From Steroidobacter agaridevorans (GTDB lineage Bacteria > Pseudomonadota > Gammaproteobacteria > Steroidobacterales > Steroidobacteraceae), in NCBI RefSeq assembly GCF_009932555.1, contig NZ_BLJO01000001.1, positions 560,472 to 624,471 on the forward strand: a DNA stretch of 64,000 nt, given 5' to 3'. This document shows, in pieces, positions 37,644-46,037 of this stretch (positions are counted from its first letter, which is position 1; every line of letters begins with the position of its first letter). The notes under the pieces are model-generated. The model was not told the origin of the DNA. It did not search any database and saw only the letters and a list, made by a program, of their open reading frames with translations. The position numbers and the translations under genes are program-made.

Positions 37644-37656
37644 TGAACATTGTTCA
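37644..37656. promoter_or_regulatory. TetR-type palindromic operator candidate O2
   Basis: TGAACATTGTTCA is a perfect 13-base palindrome. In wider context, CATGAACATTGTTCACT matches O1 at 15 of 17 positions. On the plus strand it is directly followed by CTATACC, a possible -10 for the thioesterase operon (start 37696), mirroring the layout at O1. The divergent ferredoxin gene starts at 37583. Confidence 0.68.
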
Positions 37657-37695
37657 CTATACCATGAGCTCCACCGAAGTGAATGTGAGCAGCCG

Positions 37696-38148
37696 ATGGC
37701 GCGCGTCACGATCGAATTGCCCGAACGGTTCGTGTTCTCGACACGAGTGCCGATCTACACCAGTCATATCAACCAGAGCCGCCACCTGGATTCGGTGGCG
37801 TTGCTGACGTTGTTCGCCGAGGCGCGCGCGCGAATGCTCAACGCGATCGACTACCGCCGCGGCAACATGGATGTGGCGCTGATCGTCGCCGACGCTGCCG
37901 TTACCTACCGATCCGAAGCGTTCCATGGCGAGACATTGCTGTTCGAGATCGGCGCCGTGGACTTCAACAGATATGGCTGCGACCTGGTGTTTCGAGCGAC
38001 CGTCGATGGCGACGGCCGTGAAGTGGCCCGAGGCAAGAACGGCGTGGTGTTTTTCGACTACCGCTTGAAGAAGCCCGTACCCGCGCCGGCCGCGTGGGTC
38101 GAACGTCTGACGACGACCTCGCTGTGCAGTGACGACATCCTGGAGTAA
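37696..38148 (+). CDS. Acyl-CoA thioesterase (4HBT hot-dog fold)
   Basis: The 150-residue single-domain protein resembles 4-hydroxybenzoyl-CoA thioesterase-like hot-dog enzymes, with NQSRHLDSVALLTLFAEAR in the active-site helix region and alternating beta strands after it. It would release free acid from a CoA ester, perhaps to relieve CoA trapping. It precedes an acyl-CoA ligase by 8 bases and begins a four-gene plus-strand operon (thioesterase, ligase, MFS, thiolase) under operator O2. The substrate is unknown, and the ribosome-binding site is weak. Confidence 0.85.
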   Translation: MARVTIELPERFVFSTRVPIYTSHINQSRHLDSVALLTLFAEARARMLNAIDYRRGNMDVALIVADAAVTYRSEAFHGETLLFEIGAVDFNRYGCDLVFRATVDGDGREVARGKNGVVFFDYRLKKPVPAPAAWVERLTTTSLCSDDILE

Positions 38149-38156
38149 CGGCACCG

Positions 38157-39671
38157 ATGAATTTTACGATTGCCCGCGCGCTGCGCTTCTGGTCCGAGGA
38201 GACTCCGGACCAGCCCGCGCTGAGCTACGAGGATCGCAGCGTCTCATTCAAAGAGCTGCACGCCTGGGCGGGACGGGTGGCGCATGACCTGTATCTGCGC
38301 GGCGTTCGACCCGGGGACCGGGTCAGCATCGTTGGGACAAACTCGCTCGACTACGCCGTACTCGCCTGCGGATTGATCCGGCTGGGCGCAATTGGCGCGC
38401 CGCTGAGCTTCCGTTCCACTGCATCGGAGCTTCGCGAATGGTTCGGCGAGCTTTCGCCGACGCTGATCTTTGCCGACGCGGAGCGGAGTGCCGCTGTCGC
38501 CGAGGCGCTGGGCGAGACCGCAGCCAAGAAGCTGTTGTCGCTCGAGTCGGTCATCCCTGCCCTGCGCACTGGCCCGGCATTGGCACCGACGCACGAGCCG
38601 GCGGACGAGGCGCCGGCTTTCATCATCGGCACCAGCGGCTCGACCGGTCGACCCAAAGGCGTCATCTATACGCATCGCATGGTCGTCACGTACGCCAGCG
38701 AGTTTGTATTGATGGAGCCGAAGTGCGGTCGCGGCTCCTCGGTACTGATGGTGGGCCCCTTCAGCTCGGGCTCGGGCTACCTGGTGATGACACAGGGCCT
38801 GACACAAGGCGCGACTGTTTATATCGAAAGCAAGTTCGTCCCCGAACGCGCACTCGACTTGCTGACTCGACATCGCATCACGTCTTTCATGGCGGCGCCG
38901 ATCTTCTTCGAGCGCATCGCGGCTCTGCCGGCCTTTGCCGAAGCAGACCTGTCCCATCTCTATTGGACGCAAGTTGGCGGTGCTCGCGTCAGCGCCGCAC
39001 TGCTCAGTGCGTGGCGAAGCAAAGGGGTCGTGCTTCGGCACGCGTACGGCTCGACTGAGGCAGGCGGTGCATGGGGCGCTCGCAGCGACGTGGCAGTCGC
39101 CGAGCCGCACAAGTGCGGCCGCGGCGGCATGTTCTCCGAATATGCCATCCGCTTGAACGATGGAACCATCGCTCGACAGGGCGGACCCGGCGAGATCCTC
39201 ATTCGCTCGGCCTGCATGACCGCGGGCCTTTGGAACAATGAGTCAGGCACGCGCGAGATCTTGCGGGACGACTGGTTGCACACCGGCGACCTGGGCGAGA
39301 TCGACGCCACCGGCAATCTCACCTTCATCGACCGGATCAAAGACATCATCATTTCGGGCGGGCTGAACATTTCCGCCGCCGAAGTCGAGCGCGTGATCGC
39401 CGACGTGCCCGGGGTACTTGAGGTCGCCGTCATCGTCGCTGCCGATGCCAGCTTCGGTGAGACGCCGCTAGCCATCGTGCACGGCGATGCGACCTGCATG
39501 ACGACGACGATCATCGACCACTGCAATCGTCACCTGGCCAACTACAAGGTCCCGCGCTACGTCGCGATCGAGTGCGAGCCGTTGCCGCGGCTGCCATCGG
39601 GCAAAGTCGCGAAGCCCCTGCTCCGACAGAAGTATCAAGGAGCCGAGACATGGTTGCCGAAAGTCCGATAA
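38157..39671 (+). CDS. Class I adenylate-forming acyl-CoA ligase (second)
   Basis: This 504-residue ligase has the P-loop IIGTSGSTGRPKGVIYTH, AYGSTEAGG, GDLGEIDATGNLTFIDRIKD and the C-terminal RLPSGKVAKPLL with the catalytic Lys. It is only moderately similar to the ligase at 6766. Each of the two ligases is in an operon with a closely related MFS carrier, suggesting two parallel import-and-activation units for related acids. The downstream MFS gene starts inside its 3' end (22-base overlap). Confidence 0.93.
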   Translation: MNFTIARALRFWSEETPDQPALSYEDRSVSFKELHAWAGRVAHDLYLRGVRPGDRVSIVGTNSLDYAVLACGLIRLGAIGAPLSFRSTASELREWFGELSPTLIFADAERSAAVAEALGETAAKKLLSLESVIPALRTGPALAPTHEPADEAPAFIIGTSGSTGRPKGVIYTHRMVVTYASEFVLMEPKCGRGSSVLMVGPFSSGSGYLVMTQGLTQGATVYIESKFVPERALDLLTRHRITSFMAAPIFFERIAALPAFAEADLSHLYWTQVGGARVSAALLSAWRSKGVVLRHAYGSTEAGGAWGARSDVAVAEPHKCGRGGMFSEYAIRLNDGTIARQGGPGEILIRSACMTAGLWNNESGTREILRDDWLHTGDLGEIDATGNLTFIDRIKDIIISGGLNISAAEVERVIADVPGVLEVAVIVAADASFGETPLAIVHGDATCMTTTIIDHCNRHLANYKVPRYVAIECEPLPRLPSGKVAKPLLRQKYQGAETWLPKVR

Positions 39672-40966
39672 GCGAGCTCACGGCGAACCCATCGGCACGG
39701 CGCGCGTGGCTGATCACGGTCTTCATGACCGTGTGCTTCACTCTTTCTTATATGGATCGGCACGTGCTCAGCCTGCTGGTCGAGCCGATCAAGCAGGCGC
39801 TGTCGCTCAGCGACACGCAGATCGGTCTGGCGCAGGGCCTGAGCTTTTCGATCTTCTACGTGCTGGCAAGCCTGCCGCTCGCCCGACTGAGCGATCGAGG
39901 CCACCGGCCGCGCATCATGAGCGCCTGCATCGCGATGTGGTGCTCGATGACGGCGCTCTGCGGATTCGTCACCAATTTCTGGCAATTGTTGTTGGCTCGC
40001 ATCGGCGTCGCCGCGAGCGAGGCCGGACTGCCGCCCGCCGCGCTCACCATGCTCGCCGACATGAACGACGCCAAAGGCCTGGCCCGCGCCAATTCCGTAT
40101 TCATGCTCGCGCCCTATCTCGGTGGCGGGCTGGCATTGATGGGCGGCGGCGCCGTGTATGCGTGGGTGCAAACATTGGGTCCGAGCATGGAGCCTTGGCG
40201 CTGGGTGTTCGTGATCATCGGCGCACCGGGATTACTCGCCGCGGCCCTCATGCTCCTGGTTGCCGAGCCACGACGCGAGCGCCCCGCCGCATCCAACAAG
40301 TCGTCATTCAAAGAGCTCGCCCGGTTTCTGCGTGCGCACGCCAGCTTCTATGCGTGCTACGTGCTCGCGATATCGATGCTGGTGATGATGTTGAACGCCA
40401 TCGTCTCGTGGATGCCGGCGGTGCTGATGCGGTCGTTCCACATCGAACCCAAGGCAGCGGGCGCTGTATTCGGCCCCACCTTCCTGATCGCGGGCATTGC
40501 CGGCACGCTCATCGCCGGCCAGGTCATCAGCAAGGCCGGCGATAACCAGCCTCGCCGCACCGTCGAGCGCATCTTTCGATACATGCGACTGAGCGTCTGG
40601 ATTGCGTTGCCCGCAGCCCTGATCGCCCCGCTCGCGCCCTCGGTCTCGCTGCAAATCGCAGTGATCGCGGTCGCCATTTTCTGCGTGAGCTCGGTGAATT
40701 CGCTGTCGTCCATGCCCTTTCTGTTGCTCGTTCCCACTCAGATTCGCGCACAGGCGGTCGCGTTTCTTGCGTTAGTCACCGCGCTGGTCGGCACCGGACT
40801 CGGGCCGATGCTGGTGGGATTGCTGAGCGACACGCTTTCGTTCACCGAACGTCCATTGCCCATCGCACTCGCCTGCGTGGGCGTCACAGCCGCAAGCGTG
40901 GCCGCGTTCCTGCTGCAAGTGTTGGTAAGACGCGCCCGGCAGATGGCGGCAACTCAATTTCAGTAA
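39650..40966 (+). CDS. MFS transporter (spinster-like), paralog of the 10701 carrier
   Basis: The 438-residue protein has about twelve membrane helices and motifs SYMDRHVLSLLVEPIK and LSDRGHRPRIMSACIAMW, nearly the same as in the carrier at 10701. ATG at 39650 follows AAGGAGCC within the end of the ligase gene; longer in-frame starts would extend the overlap. It probably imports an organic acid that the upstream ligase activates. Confidence 0.92.
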   Translation: MVAESPISELTANPSARRAWLITVFMTVCFTLSYMDRHVLSLLVEPIKQALSLSDTQIGLAQGLSFSIFYVLASLPLARLSDRGHRPRIMSACIAMWCSMTALCGFVTNFWQLLLARIGVAASEAGLPPAALTMLADMNDAKGLARANSVFMLAPYLGGGLALMGGGAVYAWVQTLGPSMEPWRWVFVIIGAPGLLAAALMLLVAEPRRERPAASNKSSFKELARFLRAHASFYACYVLAISMLVMMLNAIVSWMPAVLMRSFHIEPKAAGAVFGPTFLIAGIAGTLIAGQVISKAGDNQPRRTVERIFRYMRLSVWIALPAALIAPLAPSVSLQIAVIAVAIFCVSSVNSLSSMPFLLLVPTQIRAQAVAFLALVTALVGTGLGPMLVGLLSDTLSFTERPLPIALACVGVTAASVAAFLLQVLVRRARQMAATQFQ

Positions 40967-40984
40967 AGCACTGGTAGATCAACT

Positions 40985-42142
40985 ATGAGCGACGCTTACA
41001 TCGTACAGGCCCTGCGCACTGCCGGCGGCAAGCGCAATGGCAAGCTGGCGAGCTGGCATCCGGCCGACATGGCCGGTGAGATCCTGAATGCGCTGGTCGA
41101 TCGCAGCGGGATCGATCCCGCCGCCATCGAAGATGTGATCCTCGGCTGTGTCAGCCAGGTCGGCGAGCAGAGTTTTCATATCGCTCGCAATGCTGTGCTC
41201 ACCTCGCGCCTGCCCGATTCCGTACCGGCTGTCACCATCGATCGGCAGTGCGGCTCGTCACAACAGGCGCTGCAGTTCGCCGCTCAAGCAGTGATGTCGG
41301 GCACTCAAGACATGGTGATCGCAGCGGGCGTCGAGAGCATGACGCGCGTGCCGATGGGCAGTCCCGTAAGCCTCGCGCAGAAGGCCGGATTGGGTAGCCC
41401 ATGGAGCGAACGCATTCGCAGGCGATACGGCGTCGATGAATTCAGCCAGTTCACTGGCGCGCAGATGGTGGCCGAGAAGTACCAGTTCACGCGCCGTCAG
41501 CTCGATGAGTTTGCGCTACTGAGTCATCAGCGCGCAGCGGCGGCCACGCTCGCCGGCGCTTTCAAGAAAGAGATCGTTCCTCTGCAAGTCGCGGACGGCT
41601 GGCATGACACCGACGAGGGTATTCGCTACGACGCCAACCTCGAATCCATCGGCGCCGTGAAATTGCTGAAGGAAGGCGGCGTACTCAGCGCCGCGAACGC
41701 CAGTCAGATGTGCGACGGCGCGTCGGGCGTGCTCGTCGTGAACGAGCGCGCGTTGAAGACTCACAACCTCGAGCCCCTCGCCCGCATTCACAATCTCACT
41801 GTCACGGGCGGCGATCCCGTCATCATGCTGGAAGAGCCCATTCCGGGCACACGCAAGGCCCTGCAGAAGAGCGGCCTGTCGATCGACGACATCGATTTGT
41901 ATGAAGTGAACGAGGCGTTCGCGCCCATTCCCCTCGCCTGGCTGCAGGCCGTCGGCGCCAATCCGGACAAACTCAATGTGAATGGCGGCGCAATCGCGCT
42001 CGGTCATCCGCTGGGCGCTTCGGGCTGCAAATTGATGGCAACGCTGCTCAATGCACTCATCGCACGAGGCAAGCGCTATGGCCTGCAAGCCATGTGCGAA
42101 GGCGGCGGCCTCGCCAACGTGACCATCGTCGAGGTGCTCTGA
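40985..42142 (+). CDS. Thiolase (acetyl-CoA acyltransferase)
   Basis: The 385-residue thiolase has the nucleophilic Cys in DRQCGSSQQAL, the VNEAFAPIPL motif, the active-site His in GGAIALGHPLGASG and the second Cys in AMCEGGGLANVT. The catalytic set is complete, so it should carry out thiolytic cleavage of a 3-oxoacyl-CoA. It belongs to the plus-strand operon from 37696, which ends here. The next operon begins about 95 bases further on, with its own promoter and IclR-type element. Confidence 0.94.
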   Translation: MSDAYIVQALRTAGGKRNGKLASWHPADMAGEILNALVDRSGIDPAAIEDVILGCVSQVGEQSFHIARNAVLTSRLPDSVPAVTIDRQCGSSQQALQFAAQAVMSGTQDMVIAAGVESMTRVPMGSPVSLAQKAGLGSPWSERIRRRYGVDEFSQFTGAQMVAEKYQFTRRQLDEFALLSHQRAAAATLAGAFKKEIVPLQVADGWHDTDEGIRYDANLESIGAVKLLKEGGVLSAANASQMCDGASGVLVVNERALKTHNLEPLARIHNLTVTGGDPVIMLEEPIPGTRKALQKSGLSIDDIDLYEVNEAFAPIPLAWLQAVGANPDKLNVNGGAIALGHPLGASGCKLMATLLNALIARGKRYGLQAMCEGGGLANVTIVEVL

Positions 42143-42168
42143 TCTTCGAACGCACATCGACTCTACCC

Positions 42169-42199
42169 TTGACAGCGGCAGGTCTCGATGTGCGATTAT
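42169..42199 (+). promoter_or_regulatory. Probable promoter of the CoA-transferase operon
   Basis: A perfect -35 hexamer TTGACA (42169-42174) is followed after 19 bases by GATTAT (42194-42199), which overlaps the left arm of the operator-like repeat. Transcription from here would begin near 42206, downstream of the first possible ATG at 42198. This supports the GTG start at 42237 for the first gene. Confidence 0.45.
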
Positions 42200-42224
42200 G
42201 ATACCGACGCGCGATATTCGCACA
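42189..42224. promoter_or_regulatory. Operator-like split inverted repeat (IclR-type site 4)
   Basis: Perfect arms TGTGCGA (42189-42195) and TCGCACA (42218-42224) are separated by 22 bases, as at 29032 and 29986. An additional outward half, CGCACATCGA (42151-42160), pairs with TCGATGTGCG (42185-42194) as a perfect 10-base inverted repeat around the TTGACA hexamer. The promoter thus carries at least three half-sites. Confidence 0.7.
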
Positions 42225-42236
42225 TCCGGATCTACT

Positions 42237-43088
42237 GTGGCTGAATTTCTAGACCTGCAAACCGCAATCCAAAGCACCGTCCGCGATGGCGATGTGGTCG
42301 CGCTCGAGGGCTTCACTCATTTGATCCCGTTCGCCGCGGGACACGAGATCATTCGCCAGCAACGACGCGACCTCACGTTGATCCGCATGACGCCCGACAT
42401 TCTGTACGACCAGATGATCGGGATGGGCGTCGCCCGCGCGCTGCGATTTTCGTGGGGTGGCAATCCCGGTGTCGGTTCGCTGCATCGGTTTCGCGATGCC
42501 GTGGAGAATGGCTGGCCCCATCCGTTGCTCATCGAAGAGCACGCGCACGCTGCGATGGCCGCCGCTTATCAATCCGGCGCCGCTAACCTGCCGTTCGCAA
42601 CGCTCCGAGGTTACATCGGCACCGATCATCCGAACGTCAACTCGCAGATCCGCCAGATCGTGTGTCCGTTTACGGCGGAGCGTCTGGCGGCTGTTGCATC
42701 GATCCGCTGCGACGTGGCCGTGATCCATGCGCAGCGAGCGGACCGCAATGGAAACGTTTTGCTCGAAGGCATCCTCGGCGTGCAACGCGAAGCGGTGCTC
42801 GGAGCCAAGCGCGCGGTCGTCACTGTCGAAGAGATCGTGGACGACTTCGGCCCACGCAGCCCGAACACGACTATTCTTCCCAGCTGGGTGATTACCGCCA
42901 TCGCGCGTGTTCCACGCGGCGCATTCCCCTCCTACGCGCAGGGCTACTATCCCCGCCACAACGGCTTCTATCTCGCCTGGGATGAAATCTCGCGCGATCG
43001 CGACCGCTTCCTGGCGTGGATGCAGCGGTATGTACTCGATCGCCGTGAGGTCCTCGGTCCCGACTGTCTCCAAGGGGTGGCAGCATGA
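42237..43088 (+). CDS. Family I CoA transferase, subunit A (CatI/3-oxoadipate or glutaconate CoA-transferase-like)
   Basis: The 283-residue subunit closely resembles CatI-type 3-oxoadipate CoA-transferase alpha chains. Shared stretches include ALEGFTHLIP, TLIRMTPD and FSWGGNPGVGSLHR. It would transfer CoA between succinyl-CoA or acetyl-CoA and a dicarboxylic or 3-oxo acid together with subunit B. GTG at 42237 was preferred because the in-frame ATG at 42198 lies within the operator and upstream of the likely transcription start. It opens the six-gene operon to 48285. The true acid substrate may be larger than oxoadipate. IpdA, the steroid-ring hydrolase relative, was considered but is less similar. 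Confidence 0.88.
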   Translation: MAEFLDLQTAIQSTVRDGDVVALEGFTHLIPFAAGHEIIRQQRRDLTLIRMTPDILYDQMIGMGVARALRFSWGGNPGVGSLHRFRDAVENGWPHPLLIEEHAHAAMAAAYQSGAANLPFATLRGYIGTDHPNVNSQIRQIVCPFTAERLAAVASIRCDVAVIHAQRADRNGNVLLEGILGVQREAVLGAKRAVVTVEEIVDDFGPRSPNTTILPSWVITAIARVPRGAFPSYAQGYYPRHNGFYLAWDEISRDRDRFLAWMQRYVLDRREVLGPDCLQGVAA

Positions 43089-43867
43089 ACGTGAAGCCCG
43101 CTACTCGCTCGGAAACGATGATCGTTGCAGCGTCACGCGCGCTGAAGAATGACGATGTTTGTTTCGTCGGCATCGGCGCGCCGTCCGCGGCCTGCAATCT
43201 CGCGCGTCTGACGCATGCCCCCGACATCGTCCTGATCTATGAGTCGGGAACGATTGGCACGCGGCCCAACGTGCTGCCGCTGTCCATCGGCGACGGAGAG
43301 CTTTGCGACACGGCACTGACGACCGTGCCGGTGCCCGAAATGTTCAGCTACTGGTTGCAAGGCGGCCGCATCAGCATCGGTTTCCTGGGCGGCGCGCAGA
43401 TCGACCGCTACGCCAATCTCAACACGACGGTGATCGGCCCCTACGACGCACCGAAGGTCCGCCTGCCCGGCGGCGGTGGCGCGCCCGAGATCGGCGCTCA
43501 CTGCAAGCAAACATTTATCACGATGGCACTGAACCGGCGCACCTTCGTGGACCAGTTGCCATTTATCACTTCGTTCGGTCACGGCCGCGGCGGCGACCAC
43601 CGACGCAGCCTCGGACTGACCACCGCCGGCCCGACACGTGTCATTGCGGACATGTGCATTCTCGAGCCCGAGGCAGAGAGCAAGGAGCTGACCGTCACCG
43701 CACTGTACGAAGGCGTGACTCGCGATGACGTGACACGAGAATGTGGTTGGCCCGTGCGTTTCGCCGACACGCTTGCCACCTTACCCGCACCCTCCGAGCA
43801 AGAGCTGCGAGTGCTGCGTGATCTCCAGGAGCGCACGCGCATCGCTCACGGCGCTGTTGCGGCCTGA
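43085..43867 (+). CDS. Family I CoA transferase, subunit B (CatJ-like)
   Basis: This 260-residue beta subunit starts within the subunit A stop (ATGA at 43085-43088). It has the catalytic glutamate motif in VLIYESGTIG, expected for a real CoA transferase that forms a glutamyl-CoA thioester, and CatJ-like VLPLSIGDGEL and FLGGAQIDRYANLNTTVIG. IpdB-type hydrolases, as I recall them, lack the ESG motif at this place. The last codons and the stop are part of a perfect 20-base tandem duplication (43848-43887). Confidence 0.9.
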   Translation: MNVKPATRSETMIVAASRALKNDDVCFVGIGAPSAACNLARLTHAPDIVLIYESGTIGTRPNVLPLSIGDGELCDTALTTVPVPEMFSYWLQGGRISIGFLGGAQIDRYANLNTTVIGPYDAPKVRLPGGGGAPEIGAHCKQTFITMALNRRTFVDQLPFITSFGHGRGGDHRRSLGLTTAGPTRVIADMCILEPEAESKELTVTALYEGVTRDDVTRECGWPVRFADTLATLPAPSEQELRVLRDLQERTRIAHGAVAA

Positions 43868-43887
43868 ACGGCGCTGTTGCGGCCTGA
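43848..43887. repeat. Perfect 20-base tandem duplication at the 3' end of the CoA-transferase B gene
   Basis: ACGGCGCTGTTGCGGCCTGA occurs twice in direct succession (43848-43867 and 43868-43887). The first copy encodes the last residues and the TGA stop; the second is non-coding spacer before the next gene. The two copies are identical, which suggests a recent slip or an assembly artefact. Confidence 0.97.
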
Positions 43888-43914
43888 GTAGCCAGATAGA
43901 CCTGCAGGATTCGA

Positions 43915-45150
43915 ATGACTCACGAAGCTTGGATCATCGACGCCGCCAGAACTCCGCGCGGCATCGGCAAACCGGACAAAGGGGCGCTTGCAGGAATTCA
44001 TCCTCAACGCCTGCTCTCCACCGTGCTCAAGGCGCTCGCCACGCGCAACAGCGTCCACACGGTAGATATCGACGATGTCGTCATCGGCTGCAACACGCAG
44101 TTCGGTAAACAAGGACTCGATCTCGCGCGCATGGCCGCGCTCGATGCGGGTTTCGATCCGCTGGTGCCGGGCGTCACGCTCGATCGCTTTTGCGGCTCGG
44201 GCATGAGCGCCGCAGCCCTGGCCGCCATGGGCGTGATGTCCGGCACCCAGCGCCTCGTCTTTGCAGGTGGCGTCGAGTCGATGTCACATACACAGACGCT
44301 GCCGCGCGGCTCGCTGTTGATGGACTCAGGCAATCTCTCCCTGCGCCGGAAGTTTCCGCAGCCACATCAAGGCGTCTGTGCGGATCTCATCGCCACGCTG
44401 GAGCGCATCGGTCGGAACGAATTGGACACGCTCGCACTGGAGAGTCAGCGCCGCGCCCATATGGCGATCCTCGAGGGGCGTTTCTCACGCAGCCTGGTGC
44501 CGGTATTAAGCGACGATGGCAAGATCGCTCTCGAGAGGGACGAGTATCCGCGTCCGCAAACGACGGCAGAGGCGCTGGCGCAGCTCAAACCCGCATTCAC
44601 CGCAGTCCTCGACAAGCCTCTCGACGATGCCGGACTCACTTATGGCGCGCTGCTGCGGCAGGTCTATCCAAACATCCGCATCGAACACGTTCACACCGCG
44701 GGCACGAGCTCAGGAATCGTCGACGGCGCGGCGGGTGTGCTGATTGCCTCAGCTGACTACGCACGCGCGCAGGGCTGGAAGCCACGTGCCCGCATTCGCG
44801 CGATGACGACCGTCGGAGGCGATCCCACATTGATGCTGAATGCGCCGGTGCCAGCGGCCAAAAAGGCGCTGGCGCTTGCAGGACTGACCGTACGCGATAT
44901 CGACCTGTTCGAGGTGAACGAAGCGTTCGCCGTCGTGCCGCTCAAGTTCATGCGCGATCTCGATATCGATCCCGCCAAGGTCAACGTCAATGGCGGCGCC
45001 ATCGCCCTGGGCCATCCCATCGGCGCGACCGGCGCCATTCTGATTGGCACCTTGTTGGATGAGCTCGAACGACGCGACCGCTCGATCGGCCTGGCCACGA
45101 TGTGCACCGCTGGCGGCATGGCCCCGGCCATGATCATCGAGCGGATTTGA
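43915..45150 (+). CDS. Thiolase (acetyl-CoA acyltransferase family)
   Basis: The 411-residue thiolase has the nucleophilic Cys in LDRFCGSGMSAA, VNEAFAVVPL, active-site His in GGAIALGHPIGATG and second Cys in ATMCTAGGMAP. All catalytic residues are present. It directly follows the CoA-transferase genes, mirroring the final CoA transferase plus thiolase pair of the beta-ketoadipate pathway, and so would cleave the CoA ester they make. It differs from the 40985 thiolase, so two thiolysis steps are likely in the pathway. Confidence 0.94.
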   Translation: MTHEAWIIDAARTPRGIGKPDKGALAGIHPQRLLSTVLKALATRNSVHTVDIDDVVIGCNTQFGKQGLDLARMAALDAGFDPLVPGVTLDRFCGSGMSAAALAAMGVMSGTQRLVFAGGVESMSHTQTLPRGSLLMDSGNLSLRRKFPQPHQGVCADLIATLERIGRNELDTLALESQRRAHMAILEGRFSRSLVPVLSDDGKIALERDEYPRPQTTAEALAQLKPAFTAVLDKPLDDAGLTYGALLRQVYPNIRIEHVHTAGTSSGIVDGAAGVLIASADYARAQGWKPRARIRAMTTVGGDPTLMLNAPVPAAKKALALAGLTVRDIDLFEVNEAFAVVPLKFMRDLDIDPAKVNVNGGAIALGHPIGATGAILIGTLLDELERRDRSIGLATMCTAGGMAPAMIIERI

Positions 45151-45152
45151 GC

Positions 45153-46037
45153 GTGACTGCGGCTCGCGAACATCTCGTCACGACGCGCCAGATCGCCACG
45201 CGCGACGGCGTGATGCTCGTCGCGGACGTCGCGGGCAATGCCGACGCGCCTTGCGTCGTGCTCGCACATGGCGGCGGTCAGACACGCTACTCCTGGCAGG
45301 CAACGCTGCAAGCGTTGGTGGCTGCAGGCTATCGAGCCCTCGCCTATGACGCACGAGGCCACGGCGAGAGCGGTTGGTCGCCCGATGGCAAATATTCCTT
45401 CTTCCAGCGCGCCGACGACCTGCGTGCGGTGCTCGATGATGCCGGCGGCGCAGCCATCCTGATTGGCGCGTCGATGGGCGGCATCACCTCGATGGAAGCG
45501 ATCAGCAGTGGTTTGGTGCGTCCGGAACAAGTGCCGGCGCTGGTGCTCGTGGATATCGTGCTTCGCCCGCAACGGTCCGGCGTGCAACGGGTGCGTGACT
45601 TCATGGCTTCGCATCCGAACGGCTTTGCGACGCTCGAAGAAGCCGTCGACGCCGTTGCCGCTTACAACCCGCATCGGCCGCGTCCGAAAGATGGCGGTCA
45701 TCTGATGCGCAACCTGCGTCGCGCCGCCGATGGCCGCCTGCGTTGGCACTGGGACCCGCGAATCGTGCCGGACAACATCGACGACGACATGGCCGAGCTG
45801 GAGCGCATCGCTCGATCGTTCGAACCGCCGCAGACCCTGCCGACCTTGCTCGTGCGCGGCGGCGACAGCGACGTGGTGACGCCAGACAGCGCGCATGACT
45901 TCAAACGATGGATGCCGCACGCCGAGATCGCTGTCGTGCCCAAGGCGGGCCACATGGTCGCGGGCGATAGCAATCGAACGTTCAACTCGGCCATCCTCGA
46001 TTTCCTGGCTCGCCACGTGAGGCGACGAACCCAATGA
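45153..46037 (+). CDS. Alpha/beta-fold hydrolase
   Basis: The 294-residue protein has the alpha/beta-hydrolase oxyanion HGGG, the nucleophile elbow GASMGG, the acid in GGDSDVVTPD and the C-terminal His in GHMVAG. The motif GHGESGWSPDGKYSF lies in the typical strand-4 region. It could hydrolyse an ester, lactone or C-C bond of a ring-opened intermediate. GTG at 45153 is the likely start, 2 bases after the thiolase stop. Its stop overlaps the ferredoxin-reductase start (ATGA). Confidence 0.92.
   Translation: MTAAREHLVTTRQIATRDGVMLVADVAGNADAPCVVLAHGGGQTRYSWQATLQALVAAGYRALAYDARGHGESGWSPDGKYSFFQRADDLRAVLDDAGGAAILIGASMGGITSMEAISSGLVRPEQVPALVLVDIVLRPQRSGVQRVRDFMASHPNGFATLEEAVDAVAAYNPHRPRPKDGGHLMRNLRRAADGRLRWHWDPRIVPDNIDDDMAELERIARSFEPPQTLPTLLVRGGDSDVVTPDSAHDFKRWMPHAEIAVVPKAGHMVAGDSNRTFNSAILDFLARHVRRRTQ

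Noticed and set aside
36453-37656. KstR or KstR2 (actinobacterial cholesterol regulator) operators
   Set aside because: The spacing of the AAC/GTT halves differs by one base and the context is proteobacterial; only a generic TetR-type palindrome is supported.
42237-43867. IpdA/IpdB steroid C-ring hydrolase
   Set aside because: The subunits are much more similar to CatI/CatJ-type CoA transferases, and subunit B keeps the catalytic ESG glutamate expected of a transferase.
44757-46034. Minus-strand 425-codon frame opposite the thiolase and hydrolase genes
   Set aside because: The opposite strand has complete thiolase and hydrolase motifs; this frame shows no domain and has shadow-like composition.
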